This document shows positions 33,972-41,512 of a DNA stretch of 54,870 nt, in pieces. The position numbers and the translations under genes are program-made. The notes beneath the pieces are model-generated. The model was not told the DNA's origin and did no database searches. It was given only the letters and a program-made list of their open reading frames with translations. The stretch's first letter is position 1, and every line of letters begins with the position of its first letter. The stretch is taken from contig NZ_WWEQ01000015.1 in NCBI RefSeq assembly GCF_009857845.1, positions 1 to 54,870 of the forward strand, read 5' to 3'. This DNA is from Brevibacterium rongguiense. Its GTDB lineage: Bacteria > Actinomycetota > Actinomycetes > Actinomycetales > Brevibacteriaceae.

Positions 33972-34802
33972 TTGGGTTCTCTGTTCTCACTCTTCTCCGC
34001 ACCGCGGATCGCCGCGGACTGGGATCCGGACGTGCCCGCGATCGCGGCCTCCGGCCTCGGCATGAAGGGCAGCAGGCCCGTGTTCGAGGACGTGGGCGCC
34101 CACGTGCCCACGGGCGGCCTGCTCGTCATCACCGGTCCCGAGGGGTCGGGCAAGACCTCGCTGCTGCTCGCCCTCGCGGGGCGCATGCGCGTCGATGCCG
34201 GGTCCGCGCAGATCTACGGGGTGGACCTGCGCCGCAGCGCGCGCACGGTTCGCGGGCTCGTCTCGATCGGCCACGTGAGCGGGCTGACGGACTTCGACAA
34301 CAACCTGCGGGTGCGCCAGCTCGTCGCCGAGCGCCTCATCATGCTCCAGCCCTGGTACAAGCCGTGGGTGTCGAAGAAGCGGGTGAACGAGGTGCTTGAG
34401 CGGCTCGCGCGGATCTACCACGAGGTGCAGGGCGCCTATTCCGCCGTCGCGGGGTCGGACCCCAGCCCGTTCCCCACCGGCGCGTACGCCGATGAGCTGA
34501 CCGACCTCGAGCAGTTCCTGCTCGCCGCCGCCCTCGCCTCGCTGGCGAGGTCGCCCGTCCTGGCGCTCGACAACATCGACCTGCTGCGCCGCCGCGAGGA
34601 CCGCGAGTGCGCATGGCTCGCGCTCCTCGTGGTCCGCAATATCTTCGAGAGCCCACAGGTGGGCCAGCCCACCCTCATCGTCACGTGCGAGACGCACGAG
34701 GAGCTCGACGAGGTCCTCGCCGACCGCGTCGCCCTCGACCACGCCCACGTCGCCGATCCCGCGTCCGAAATCGTCCACCTCGGGCTCCGCCCTCGCTCCT
34801 AA
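33972..34802 (+). CDS. ABC-like ATP-binding protein paired with YhgE/Pip
   Basis: A 276-residue protein with Walker A GPEGSGKT (about 55-62) and Walker B VLALDNID near residues 196-203. The usual LSGGQ signature is replaced by ELTDLEQFLLAAALA, and the catalytic Glu after Walker B is Asn, so ATP hydrolysis may be weak or altered. The TTG start has GGGAGG upstream; TACGAT at 33938 may be its promoter. The next gene, a YhgE/Pip membrane protein, starts 10 nt after its stop, its SD overlapping the stop region. They likely form an ATP-driven membrane complex. Confidence 0.8.
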   Translation: MGSLFSLFSAPRIAADWDPDVPAIAASGLGMKGSRPVFEDVGAHVPTGGLLVITGPEGSGKTSLLLALAGRMRVDAGSAQIYGVDLRRSARTVRGLVSIGHVSGLTDFDNNLRVRQLVAERLIMLQPWYKPWVSKKRVNEVLERLARIYHEVQGAYSAVAGSDPSPFPTGAYADELTDLEQFLLAAALASLARSPVLALDNIDLLRRREDRECAWLALLVVRNIFESPQVGQPTLIVTCETHEELDEVLADRVALDHAHVADPASEIVHLGLRPRS

Positions 34803-34812
34803 GGCAGTGCAG

Positions 34813-37002
34813 ATGTTCTCCCTTCCGTTCCTCGAGCTCTCCCGCTTCAAGCGGAGCACGCTCACGCGACTCGCGATCATCGTGGTGCTCATCATCCCCA
34901 CGATCTACGGCGGCACGTACCTGGCCTCGAACTGGGATCCCACCGGGAACCTCGACAAGCTCGACGCGGCGATCGTCAACCTCGACCGGGGCGCCGAGCA
35001 GCCCTCGGCGACCGGGGGCAAGAGCGAGGGGCACGTGAACGCGGGCGATGAGCTCGTGGAGAACATGACCGGCGAGGACGGCGCGGGCTTCACCTGGAAG
35101 TCCACGAGCGCCTCGGAGGCCCAGCAGGGCCTGGACTCCGGGAAGTACGCGGCGATCCTCACGGTGCCCTCGGACTTCTCCGCGCACCTGGTCTCCACCG
35201 GCGGCGACGACCCGGAGCAGGCCCAGCTGAACATGCAGACCAACGATGCGAACAACTACATCGTGGGCAAGGCCGCCTCGCAGATCCTCAATGTCATCCG
35301 CGAGAACCTCAACAAGACGACGACGGGCAAGTACGTCAACCAGGTCTACATCGGCTTCAACAACATCTTCGACAACATCAGCAAGGCCGCCGACTCCGCT
35401 GGCGAGCTGCACGACGGGGCGGCCCAGCTGCACACGGGCTCCGTCAAGCTCGCCGACGGCGCGGACCAGCTGGCCGACGGCACCGGAGAGCTCGTGGACG
35501 GCACGGGGCAGGCCGTCACCGGCTCCCGCCAGCTGCACTCCGGGCTCGTCAAGCTCGACGCGGGGGCCGGGGACCTCGCCGATGCGACCGGCCAGGCCCG
35601 CTCGGGGTCGAAGACGCTGGCGTCCGGCGCCTCGCAGGTGGCCGACGGCACCGCGCAGCTCCAGGACAAGGCCGATGACGCGACGCGCAAGGCGAAGGAC
35701 TTCCACAAGCGCGCCGACGACCTCGTCGACGCGACGGCGCCGAGGATCGACCGCGCCGCGAAGGACTTCGACGATGCGCGCAACACCGTGCGCGACGACA
35801 TCGGCGACGATGTGGACAAGCTCGCGCAGAAGTACCCGGACGACCCGGATATCCAGCGCCTCGTCAAGCGCGCGGACGCGGTGGGCGACGACCTCGACGC
35901 CGCCCACCAGCGCGCCGTCGACGCGTTCGAAGACGGCAAGCAGCTGCGCAAGGACGCCCAGTCATCGGCCGACCGTCTCATCAAGCAGGTGGATCAGGCA
36001 GACCGCCAGATCGGCAAGCTCAACGACGGCGCGCAGCAGGTAGCCACCGGGGCCGGCACGCTGCACACGGGGCTCGTGAAGCTCGACAAGGGCGCGAACA
36101 CCCTCCACGACTCGACCGGCCAGGCCGCCAGCGGAGCCAAGCAGCTGGCGGACGGCGCGGTCAAGCTCAACGCCGGGGCGGTCAAGCTCGACTCGGGTGC
36201 GAATACCCTCGCCGACAGCTCACACCAGCTGGCCGACGGCGCGAAGAAGATCGACGACGGCTCCGGGCAGCTCGCCGACGGCCTCCACGACGGGGCGGAG
36301 CAGATCCCCACGTATTCGAAGTCGGACCGTGAGACCCGCTCCGACGTCGTGGCCCTGCCCGTGACCGGGGAGAACGAGCCCCAGAACGCCGTGAACTACT
36401 ACGGCGAGGGGCTGGCGCCGTTCTTCATCTCGCTGGCGCTGTGGATCGGCGGCATGATCACGTACATGGTCATCAAGGCCATCCCGTTCCGGGCGCTCGC
36501 CTCCACCGCCAGCTCCTGGCGGGTGGCGTGGAGCGGATACGTCCCGGCGCTCATCTTCGCCGTCGGCCAGGTCCTCATCCTGTGGGCGACACTCGCGTTC
36601 ATCCTCGACTTCACGGTGTCGTCGTGGCTGTGGACGCTGCTGTTCTCGATCATCGTCGCGGCGTCATTCCACACGATCCACCAGATGTGCGTCGTGCTGT
36701 TCGGCGCTGTGGGCCGCCTGCTGGCCCTCGTCCTGCTCATGGTCCAGCTGGGCGCGGCCGGCGGCACGTATCCGGTGCAGACGGCGCCCGCGTTCTTCCA
36801 GGCGATCTCGCCCTACCTGCCCATGACGTGGGCGGTGAGCGGGCTGCGGGCGCTCATCGCCGGCGGCGAGCCCATCCACGCGGTCCGCGCGGCGCTCGTC
36901 CTCATCCTCTTCGGCCTGTGCGGCCTGCTCGTGAGCACGATCGCGTGCTCGGCCAAGCGGGTGGTGAGGATCAAGGACCTCCACCCGAGCCTCGAGCTGT
37001 AG
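34813..37002 (+). CDS. YhgE/Pip family membrane protein
   Basis: A 729-residue protein with one N-terminal helix (LAIIVVLIIPTIYGGTYLAS), a very long extracellular part, and a C-terminal membrane domain of about six helices beginning GLAPFFISLALWIGGM, as in YhgE and the phage-infection protein Pip. The extracellular part has two stretches of short repeats of the type LADG-x-x-x-L (about residues 198-285 and 405-496) flanking a charged helical section, likely rods. Relatives function as surface receptors or in protein or lipid export. Pairing with the ATPase suggests transport across the membrane. Confidence 0.9.
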   Translation: MFSLPFLELSRFKRSTLTRLAIIVVLIIPTIYGGTYLASNWDPTGNLDKLDAAIVNLDRGAEQPSATGGKSEGHVNAGDELVENMTGEDGAGFTWKSTSASEAQQGLDSGKYAAILTVPSDFSAHLVSTGGDDPEQAQLNMQTNDANNYIVGKAASQILNVIRENLNKTTTGKYVNQVYIGFNNIFDNISKAADSAGELHDGAAQLHTGSVKLADGADQLADGTGELVDGTGQAVTGSRQLHSGLVKLDAGAGDLADATGQARSGSKTLASGASQVADGTAQLQDKADDATRKAKDFHKRADDLVDATAPRIDRAAKDFDDARNTVRDDIGDDVDKLAQKYPDDPDIQRLVKRADAVGDDLDAAHQRAVDAFEDGKQLRKDAQSSADRLIKQVDQADRQIGKLNDGAQQVATGAGTLHTGLVKLDKGANTLHDSTGQAASGAKQLADGAVKLNAGAVKLDSGANTLADSSHQLADGAKKIDDGSGQLADGLHDGAEQIPTYSKSDRETRSDVVALPVTGENEPQNAVNYYGEGLAPFFISLALWIGGMITYMVIKAIPFRALASTASSWRVAWSGYVPALIFAVGQVLILWATLAFILDFTVSSWLWTLLFSIIVAASFHTIHQMCVVLFGAVGRLLALVLLMVQLGAAGGTYPVQTAPAFFQAISPYLPMTWAVSGLRALIAGGEPIHAVRAALVLILFGLCGLLVSTIACSAKRVVRIKDLHPSLEL

Positions 37003-37022
37003 CTCCGTCCTCGAGGTCTCGC

Positions 37023-37370
37023 TCAGTCCTCGAGGTCGGCGACGCTCTGCGAGGTGCCCGGGGTGCCGTCCGTGCGCACCCACGAGCAGACGAGCTCGTC
37101 GCGCCGGCCGAACCGGATGAGGTGGATGCCGAGCACGTGCTCGAAGCGCGCCAGCGCCTCGGCGTCCACGGCCTCGAGCGCGAAGTCCAGCGCGGTGGGG
37201 GCCGAGGTCAGGCGCGCGGTGGCGGCGCCGTCGGCGAAGACGATCGTGCCGGTGCCCGCCTCGGCGTCCCACTGGGCGTCGGCCTTGCGGCCCATGTGGT
37301 CGCTCAGCTGCTTGGCGTAGCGGCCGGCGCGGTCGGTGGGCACGGATGCGGTGGAGGTGTGTGCGCTCAT
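37023..37370 (-). CDS. DUF2218 domain protein
   Basis: A 115-residue protein. SDHMGRKADAQWD, the GTGTIVFADGAATARL segment and the C-terminal HLIRFGRRDEL are the conserved parts of DUF2218, a small family of unknown function often near siderophore or transport genes. The ATG overlaps the lysE stop by ATGA, so it is translated with LysE. No membrane segment. Confidence 0.82.
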   Translation of the reverse strand: MSAHTSTASVPTDRAGRYAKQLSDHMGRKADAQWDAEAGTGTIVFADGAATARLTSAPTALDFALEAVDAEALARFEHVLGIHLIRFGRRDELVCSWVRTDGTPGTSQSVADLED

Positions 37371-37966
37371 GCGCCCAGGATAAGCCGCAGCGCCAGCAGG
37401 GTCACGACGATCCCGATTCCGATGTCGATCCAGCGCCACGCGCGCGGCGACGACACCAGCGGGGCCAGCGCGCGGGCGCCGTACCCCAGGGCGGCGAACC
37501 ACGTGACCGACCCGAGCATCGCCCCCAGGGAGAACGCCCACGCGTGCCCGGCCGACTGGTTGGCAAGCGTGCCGAGCATGGCCACCGTGTCGAGGTAGAC
37601 CGCCGGGTTGAGGAACGTGATCGTGAGCGTGGTGAGCACCACCGTGCGCACCGAATCGGAGCCGCCGCCTGCGCGCAGCCCGCTGGCCGTGGCGGCGCTG
37701 CGGAAGGACTGGAAGGCGAAGTAGAGCAGGTAGAGCGCCCCGGCCCAGCGCAGCACCTCGAGCGCCCACGGGGCGGCCGTGACGAGGGCCCCTACGCCCA
37801 GGTTCCCGGCCGCGATGAGGCCGATGTCGGCCAGCGTGCAGATGGCGACGACCAGGCCGACGTGCTTGCGCGCCAGGCCCTGGCGCAGGATGAAGGCGTT
37901 CTGCGGACCGACGGCGATGATGATGGACCAGCCGGCGAGGAGGCCGGAGAAGGCGTGAGTGAGCAT
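37367..37966 (-). CDS. lysE: LysE/ArgO-family amino-acid exporter
   Basis: A 199-residue protein with six helices. The N-terminal IIIAVGPQNAFILRQGL and the central TITFLNPAVYLDT motif are characteristic of LysE, which exports lysine and arginine to prevent toxic build-up. It diverges from a LysR-type gene across 132 bp with a perfect dyad. TACCGT ends 6 nt before the ATG. This matches the LysE/LysG arrangement of corynebacteria; exact substrates are inferred. Confidence 0.92.
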   Translation of the reverse strand: MLTHAFSGLLAGWSIIIAVGPQNAFILRQGLARKHVGLVVAICTLADIGLIAAGNLGVGALVTAAPWALEVLRWAGALYLLYFAFQSFRSAATASGLRAGGGSDSVRTVVLTTLTITFLNPAVYLDTVAMLGTLANQSAGHAWAFSLGAMLGSVTWFAALGYGARALAPLVSSPRAWRWIDIGIGIVVTLLALRLILGA

Positions 37967-37972
37967 GGCTCA

Positions 37973-37978
37973 ACGGTA
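37973..37978 (-). promoter_or_regulatory. -10 hexamer TACCGT for lysE, leaderless type
   Basis: TACCGT on the minus strand ends 6 nt before the ATG at 37966. Confidence 0.5.
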
Positions 37979-38032
37979 GGTCCGCGCGGCCCGCGGCGGG
38001 GCCGAAAACGGGCCGTGAGTGGGTGAAGAAAC

Positions 38033-38071
38033 GTGACAGATTCTCATCCTCATGCAGAATTGCTTCATGAG
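38033..38071 (+). promoter_or_regulatory. lysG promoter with overlapping dyad
   Basis: GTGACA (38033-38038) and CAGAAT (38055-38060) are 16 bp apart. The dyad CTCATG...CATGAG (38049-38071, 11-nt centre) covers the -10. It is a good candidate for the LysG site controlling lysG itself and lysE. Confidence 0.55.
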
Positions 38072-38098
38072 AGCGCGCGGGTCGGAGGGCAGGACGGG

Positions 38099-39160
38099 AT
38101 GAATGTCGAGCAGTTGCGCGCCTTCGCCGCGGCGGTCGACGCCGGTGCGCTCGACGCCGCCGCACGGCGCCTGCACATCACGCCCTCGGCCGTGAGCCAG
38201 CGCATCCGGGCACTCGAGGCGCACGTGGGGGCGGTGCTGCTGCGGCGCACCTCGCCAGTGGCGCCCACGGAGGCCGGGCAGATCGTGCTGCGCACCGCCC
38301 GCCAGGTGCTGCTCGTGCAGGCCGATGCGCTCGCCTGCCTCGCCGAGGCGGGTCTCGGCGGCCCCCTCGCCACCGGCTCGGGCTCTGGTGGAGACGGCGA
38401 CGGAGAGGCCGACGGAGCTGCGGGAGGCGCCGTCGTGCCCGTCGCACTGCGCCTGGCCGTCAACGCGGATTCCCTGGCCACGTGGCTGCGCCCGCTCTTC
38501 GCGCGCGCCGCGCAGTGGCCGGATGCGCTGCTCAGCCTGGAAGTCGTCGACCAGGGCAGCTCCGCTGCGCTGCTGACGAATGGGACCGTCATGGCCGCGC
38601 TCAGCTCGCAGCCGCGCCCGCCGGCGGGCTGCGCTGCGGTGGCGCTGGGCCGGATGCGCTATCGCGCGGTGGCCAGCGAGGCGCTGCTCGCCGAGCGCGG
38701 CATCGCGGTGCCGGCGGGGGATGCGGCGTCGTCGGACGGCGCGGTCCAGGAGGGGAGCGGGCCCGGTGGGGGCCTGCGGCGCGCCTCCGTGAGCGCGGCG
38801 CAGCTCGCCGCGCTGCCCTGGGTGGACTACGGTGCCGACGACGATCTCCAGACCGATCTCCTGGCCGCCCGCGGTGTCACCGAGGCGCCCGCCCACCACC
38901 AGGTGCCCACCTCCGAGGCATTCGCGCTGGCCGTGCGCGCCGGACTCGGCTGGGGCATGGTGCCCGAGGCGCAGCTGGCCGACGCGGCGGCGGGTGGTGC
39001 GCTGCCGCAGCCGCCCGCACCGCTCATCGCGCTCGCCGGACGCGGCACCACCGCCGATGTGCCGCTGTACCTGCACCGCTGGAAGCTCGCCTCCGAGCGG
39101 CTGGACCGCGTGTGCGCGGCGATCGCGGACCTGGCCCGCGCGGGCCTGCGCCGGAACTGA
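38099..39160 (+). CDS. lysG: LysG/ArgP-type LysR-family regulator
   Basis: A 353-residue regulator. MNVEQLRAFAAAVDAGALDAAARRLHITPSAVSQRIRALE is a typical LysR HTH; PTEAGQIVLRTARQVLLVQ is the linker helix. The effector domain has alanine- and glycine-rich inserts (about residues 97-115 and 205-222) making it longer than the usual 290-300. GGAGG lies 11 nt before ATG 38099. Divergent from lysE, it probably activates export when basic amino acids accumulate. Confidence 0.9.
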   Translation: MNVEQLRAFAAAVDAGALDAAARRLHITPSAVSQRIRALEAHVGAVLLRRTSPVAPTEAGQIVLRTARQVLLVQADALACLAEAGLGGPLATGSGSGGDGDGEADGAAGGAVVPVALRLAVNADSLATWLRPLFARAAQWPDALLSLEVVDQGSSAALLTNGTVMAALSSQPRPPAGCAAVALGRMRYRAVASEALLAERGIAVPAGDAASSDGAVQEGSGPGGGLRRASVSAAQLAALPWVDYGADDDLQTDLLAARGVTEAPAHHQVPTSEAFALAVRAGLGWGMVPEAQLADAAAGGALPQPPAPLIALAGRGTTADVPLYLHRWKLASERLDRVCAAIADLARAGLRRN

Positions 39161-39247
39161 GTGCCGGCCCGCGCCTCGGCGGCGGGATGGTGCGGGTGCC
39201 AGCGAGGCCAGCGGGGCAGCGGCGAGCAGGCCGGCGGGCCGCCCGGC

Positions 39248-40747
39248 TCAGGCCGCGGCGCGGTCCTCCGCATCCACGTCCACGCCCGTGGGATCCCAGC
39301 GGATGAGCGCCACCGCGATCGCACCGGCCAGCGGGGCGCACGCGACGATCCAGAAGACGCCGGTGGACAGCGAAGCCGCGAGCATGGGGAACGCGATGAG
39401 CGAGACGATGGAGAACGTGCGCAGCACCGCCTGGTTGAAGCCCACCCCGATCCCGCGCAGCCGGCTGGGGTAGGACAGCGTCGCATAGTTCATGAGGTTC
39501 GCGCCCGGGCCGCCGGCCTGAGCGAAGATGAACGCGGCGAGCATGGCGATCGAGACGACGACGAGGCCGCCGGCCGGGATGCCCACGGCTGCGAGCACGA
39601 TGAGCGCGGCCGCCTGGATGGCGAAGCCCGTGCCCGTCACCGCGCGCGTGCCGAAGCGGTTGACGATGCTCATGCCCAGCAGCCCGCCGAGCGCGCCGAA
39701 GCACAGGTTGATGATGAGCGAGGCCATGATCGTGACGAGCGGGCCCTGATGGAAGAGCGTCGTGATGATGAGCGGGGTTCCGTAGGCCACCGCGTTGTAG
39801 CCGAAGGTGGAGAACACGGAGACGCACAGCGCCAGGATCGTGCGCTTGCGGTAGCGGGGGCTGAAGAGCTCCGCGAAGTTCGCCCAGCGCGCGCGGCCCG
39901 CCCGGCCCTGCTGCGCCTCGGGCGCCTCGTAGACGACGTCGAGCGCGTGGTGGCTGCGCATGATGTCCACGGCGGAGGAGACGTCGCCGTTGTCGGCCAG
40001 CCACTGCGGCGATTCCGCCATGTAGCGGCGGCGCACGAGGAGCACGATGAGCGCCGGCACCGCGCCGAAGCCCACGACGATGCGCCACAGGATCGCGTGC
40101 TGCTCCATGGGCAGGAGCAGGAAGACGATGAGGACGATGAGGTAGCCGGTGCCCGTGGCGATGTACCAGGCCGGCGACCACGCGTTCACGCGCTGCGAGC
40201 GGTTGCCGCGCCCGGCGAGCTTGGAGAACTCGGCGAGGAACGCCATCGCGACGGGCAGGTCGAGGCCCACGCCGATGCCCATGATGAAGCGGAAGCCGAT
40301 GAGCGACCACGCGTCCCAGGCCAGCGCGCAGCCCACGGCCGCGACGACGAAGAAGACCATGTCGGCCATGAACAGCTTGTAGCGGCCGAAGCGGTCCACG
40401 AGGTAGCCGCCGAACACCGCCCCCGCCACCGCGCCGATCATGATCGCGGCGTTGACGAAGCCCGTCATGAAGCCGTTGAGCCCGAACTCCGCCTTGATGG
40501 CGGTGATGCCGAATGCGATCGAGGAGAAGTCGTAGGCGTCCATGAAGATCCCGCCCAGCGCCAGCAGGATGATCGCCTTCGTCTTCGTGCCCTGGGAGCC
40601 GTAGAGGCCCAGGACGCGGTTGACGTCACCGGCGGTGCGGATGATGAGCGGCGCTGGCTGGCCGTGCTGTTCTGGCTGGCCGTGCTGTGAGGTGGGGGAG
40701 GGGGACGCGGAGGGGGAGGAGCCCGTGGCTCGGTGCTGTGCGTTCAC
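39248..40747 (-). CDS. MFS transporter (sugar-porter / metabolite-proton symporter type)
   Basis: A 499-residue, 12-helix transporter. FMDAYDFSSIAFGI in helix 1 and the loop GAVFGGYLVDRFGRYK match the sugar-porter and phosphate/aromatic-acid symporter branch; MGIGVGLDLPVAMAFLAEFS replaces the usual GIGIGGDYP. A soluble N-terminus carries two E-Q-H-G-Q-P repeats. The GTG start was chosen because CAGAAT ends 6 nt upstream. Likely takes up a small organic acid or sugar; substrate unknown. Confidence 0.85.
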   Translation of the reverse strand: MNAQHRATGSSPSASPSPTSQHGQPEQHGQPAPLIIRTAGDVNRVLGLYGSQGTKTKAIILLALGGIFMDAYDFSSIAFGITAIKAEFGLNGFMTGFVNAAIMIGAVAGAVFGGYLVDRFGRYKLFMADMVFFVVAAVGCALAWDAWSLIGFRFIMGIGVGLDLPVAMAFLAEFSKLAGRGNRSQRVNAWSPAWYIATGTGYLIVLIVFLLLPMEQHAILWRIVVGFGAVPALIVLLVRRRYMAESPQWLADNGDVSSAVDIMRSHHALDVVYEAPEAQQGRAGRARWANFAELFSPRYRKRTILALCVSVFSTFGYNAVAYGTPLIITTLFHQGPLVTIMASLIINLCFGALGGLLGMSIVNRFGTRAVTGTGFAIQAAALIVLAAVGIPAGGLVVVSIAMLAAFIFAQAGGPGANLMNYATLSYPSRLRGIGVGFNQAVLRTFSIVSLIAFPMLAASLSTGVFWIVACAPLAGAIAVALIRWDPTGVDVDAEDRAAA

Positions 40748-40753
40748 CAGCGC

Positions 40754-40759
40754 ATTCTG
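40754..40759 (-). promoter_or_regulatory. -10 hexamer CAGAAT, leaderless type
   Basis: CAGAAT on the minus strand ends 6 nt before the GTG at 40747. Confidence 0.35.
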
Positions 40760-40853
40760 CTCCGGTGGTGGGTGGGCGGCGCGCCGGAAGGTCATGCGGT
40801 GTCACACGGGCACCGCGCGCCCCGGTGCTGGGCGGTCTCCCATCCGGACAGGG

Positions 40854-40859
40854 TTGAAT
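40854..40859 (+). promoter_or_regulatory. -10 hexamer TTGAAT for the PAP2 gene
   Basis: TTGAAT ends 6 nt before ATG 40866, whose frame is open for only 8 codons. This suggests 40866 is the intended PAP2 start with a frameshift after it. Confidence 0.35.
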
Positions 40860-40888
40860 GGGGCGATGAGCCATTCCGCCCCCGCCCC

Positions 40889-41497
40889 GTGATCACGGCA
40901 TGGGCGGTGGCCGTCACCGAGGCGTTCTCTCCCGCGGGCACCATCCTGCTCGCGCTCGCCACCGGGCTGGTCCTGTGGTGGGCGCGCCGCAGCTGGCGGG
41001 TGCCGGTCTACGTCTTCGGGTCCGTCGCCCTGGCGGCGGGGATCACCTACCTGCTGAAGTTCGTCTTCGAGCGCCAGCGCCCGCCCGCCATCGACCGGCT
41101 CGTGTTCGAGGCGGACTACAGCTTCCCCTCGGGCCACGCGACCGGGACCGCCGCGCTCGCGTGCGCGGCGGCGGTGGTGGTGTGCGGGATGCTCCGACGC
41201 CCCGTGTCGATGGCCCTCGTGTGGGCGGCCGCCCTGGGCCTGTCCGTCCTCGTGGCGGCCACCCGCCTGTACCTGGGCGTCCACTGGTTCACCGACACCG
41301 CCGCCGGGTTCTGCGTGGGGGCCGGCACGGCGCTCGTCCTCTCCGCCCTCATCGATCCCGGGCGCGCTCCGGGTCTTGTGGCAGCGGGTGGTGCGGCCAC
41401 GCGCAGGTCGTCCGAGAGCGGGCCGCACGTGGGCAGGTCACATGAGGGAGGGCCGCCCGAGGCCAGGTCACACGGGGGTGGGGCATCCGAGGGCTGA
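40889..41497 (+). CDS. PAP2-family phosphatase, start uncertain
   Basis: A membrane phosphatase of about 202 residues. The three PAP2 motifs are present: KFVFERQRPP, FPSGHATG and RLYLGVHWFTD, with the catalytic His in the last. Relatives dephosphorylate undecaprenyl pyrophosphate or phosphatidate at the membrane. The C-terminal tail is polar and repetitive. In-frame starts are poor (GTG 40889). ATG 40866 has a leaderless-type promoter and reads M-S-H-S-A-P-A-P then TGA; one more C in the run before 40889 would join it to the PAP2 frame. The gene may therefore carry a frameshift near its start. Confidence 0.8.
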   Translation: MITAWAVAVTEAFSPAGTILLALATGLVLWWARRSWRVPVYVFGSVALAAGITYLLKFVFERQRPPAIDRLVFEADYSFPSGHATGTAALACAAAVVVCGMLRRPVSMALVWAAALGLSVLVAATRLYLGVHWFTDTAAGFCVGAGTALVLSALIDPGRAPGLVAAGGAATRRSSESGPHVGRSHEGGPPEARSHGGGASEG

Positions 41498-41512
41498 CCG
41501 CCCGCAGGCGGT

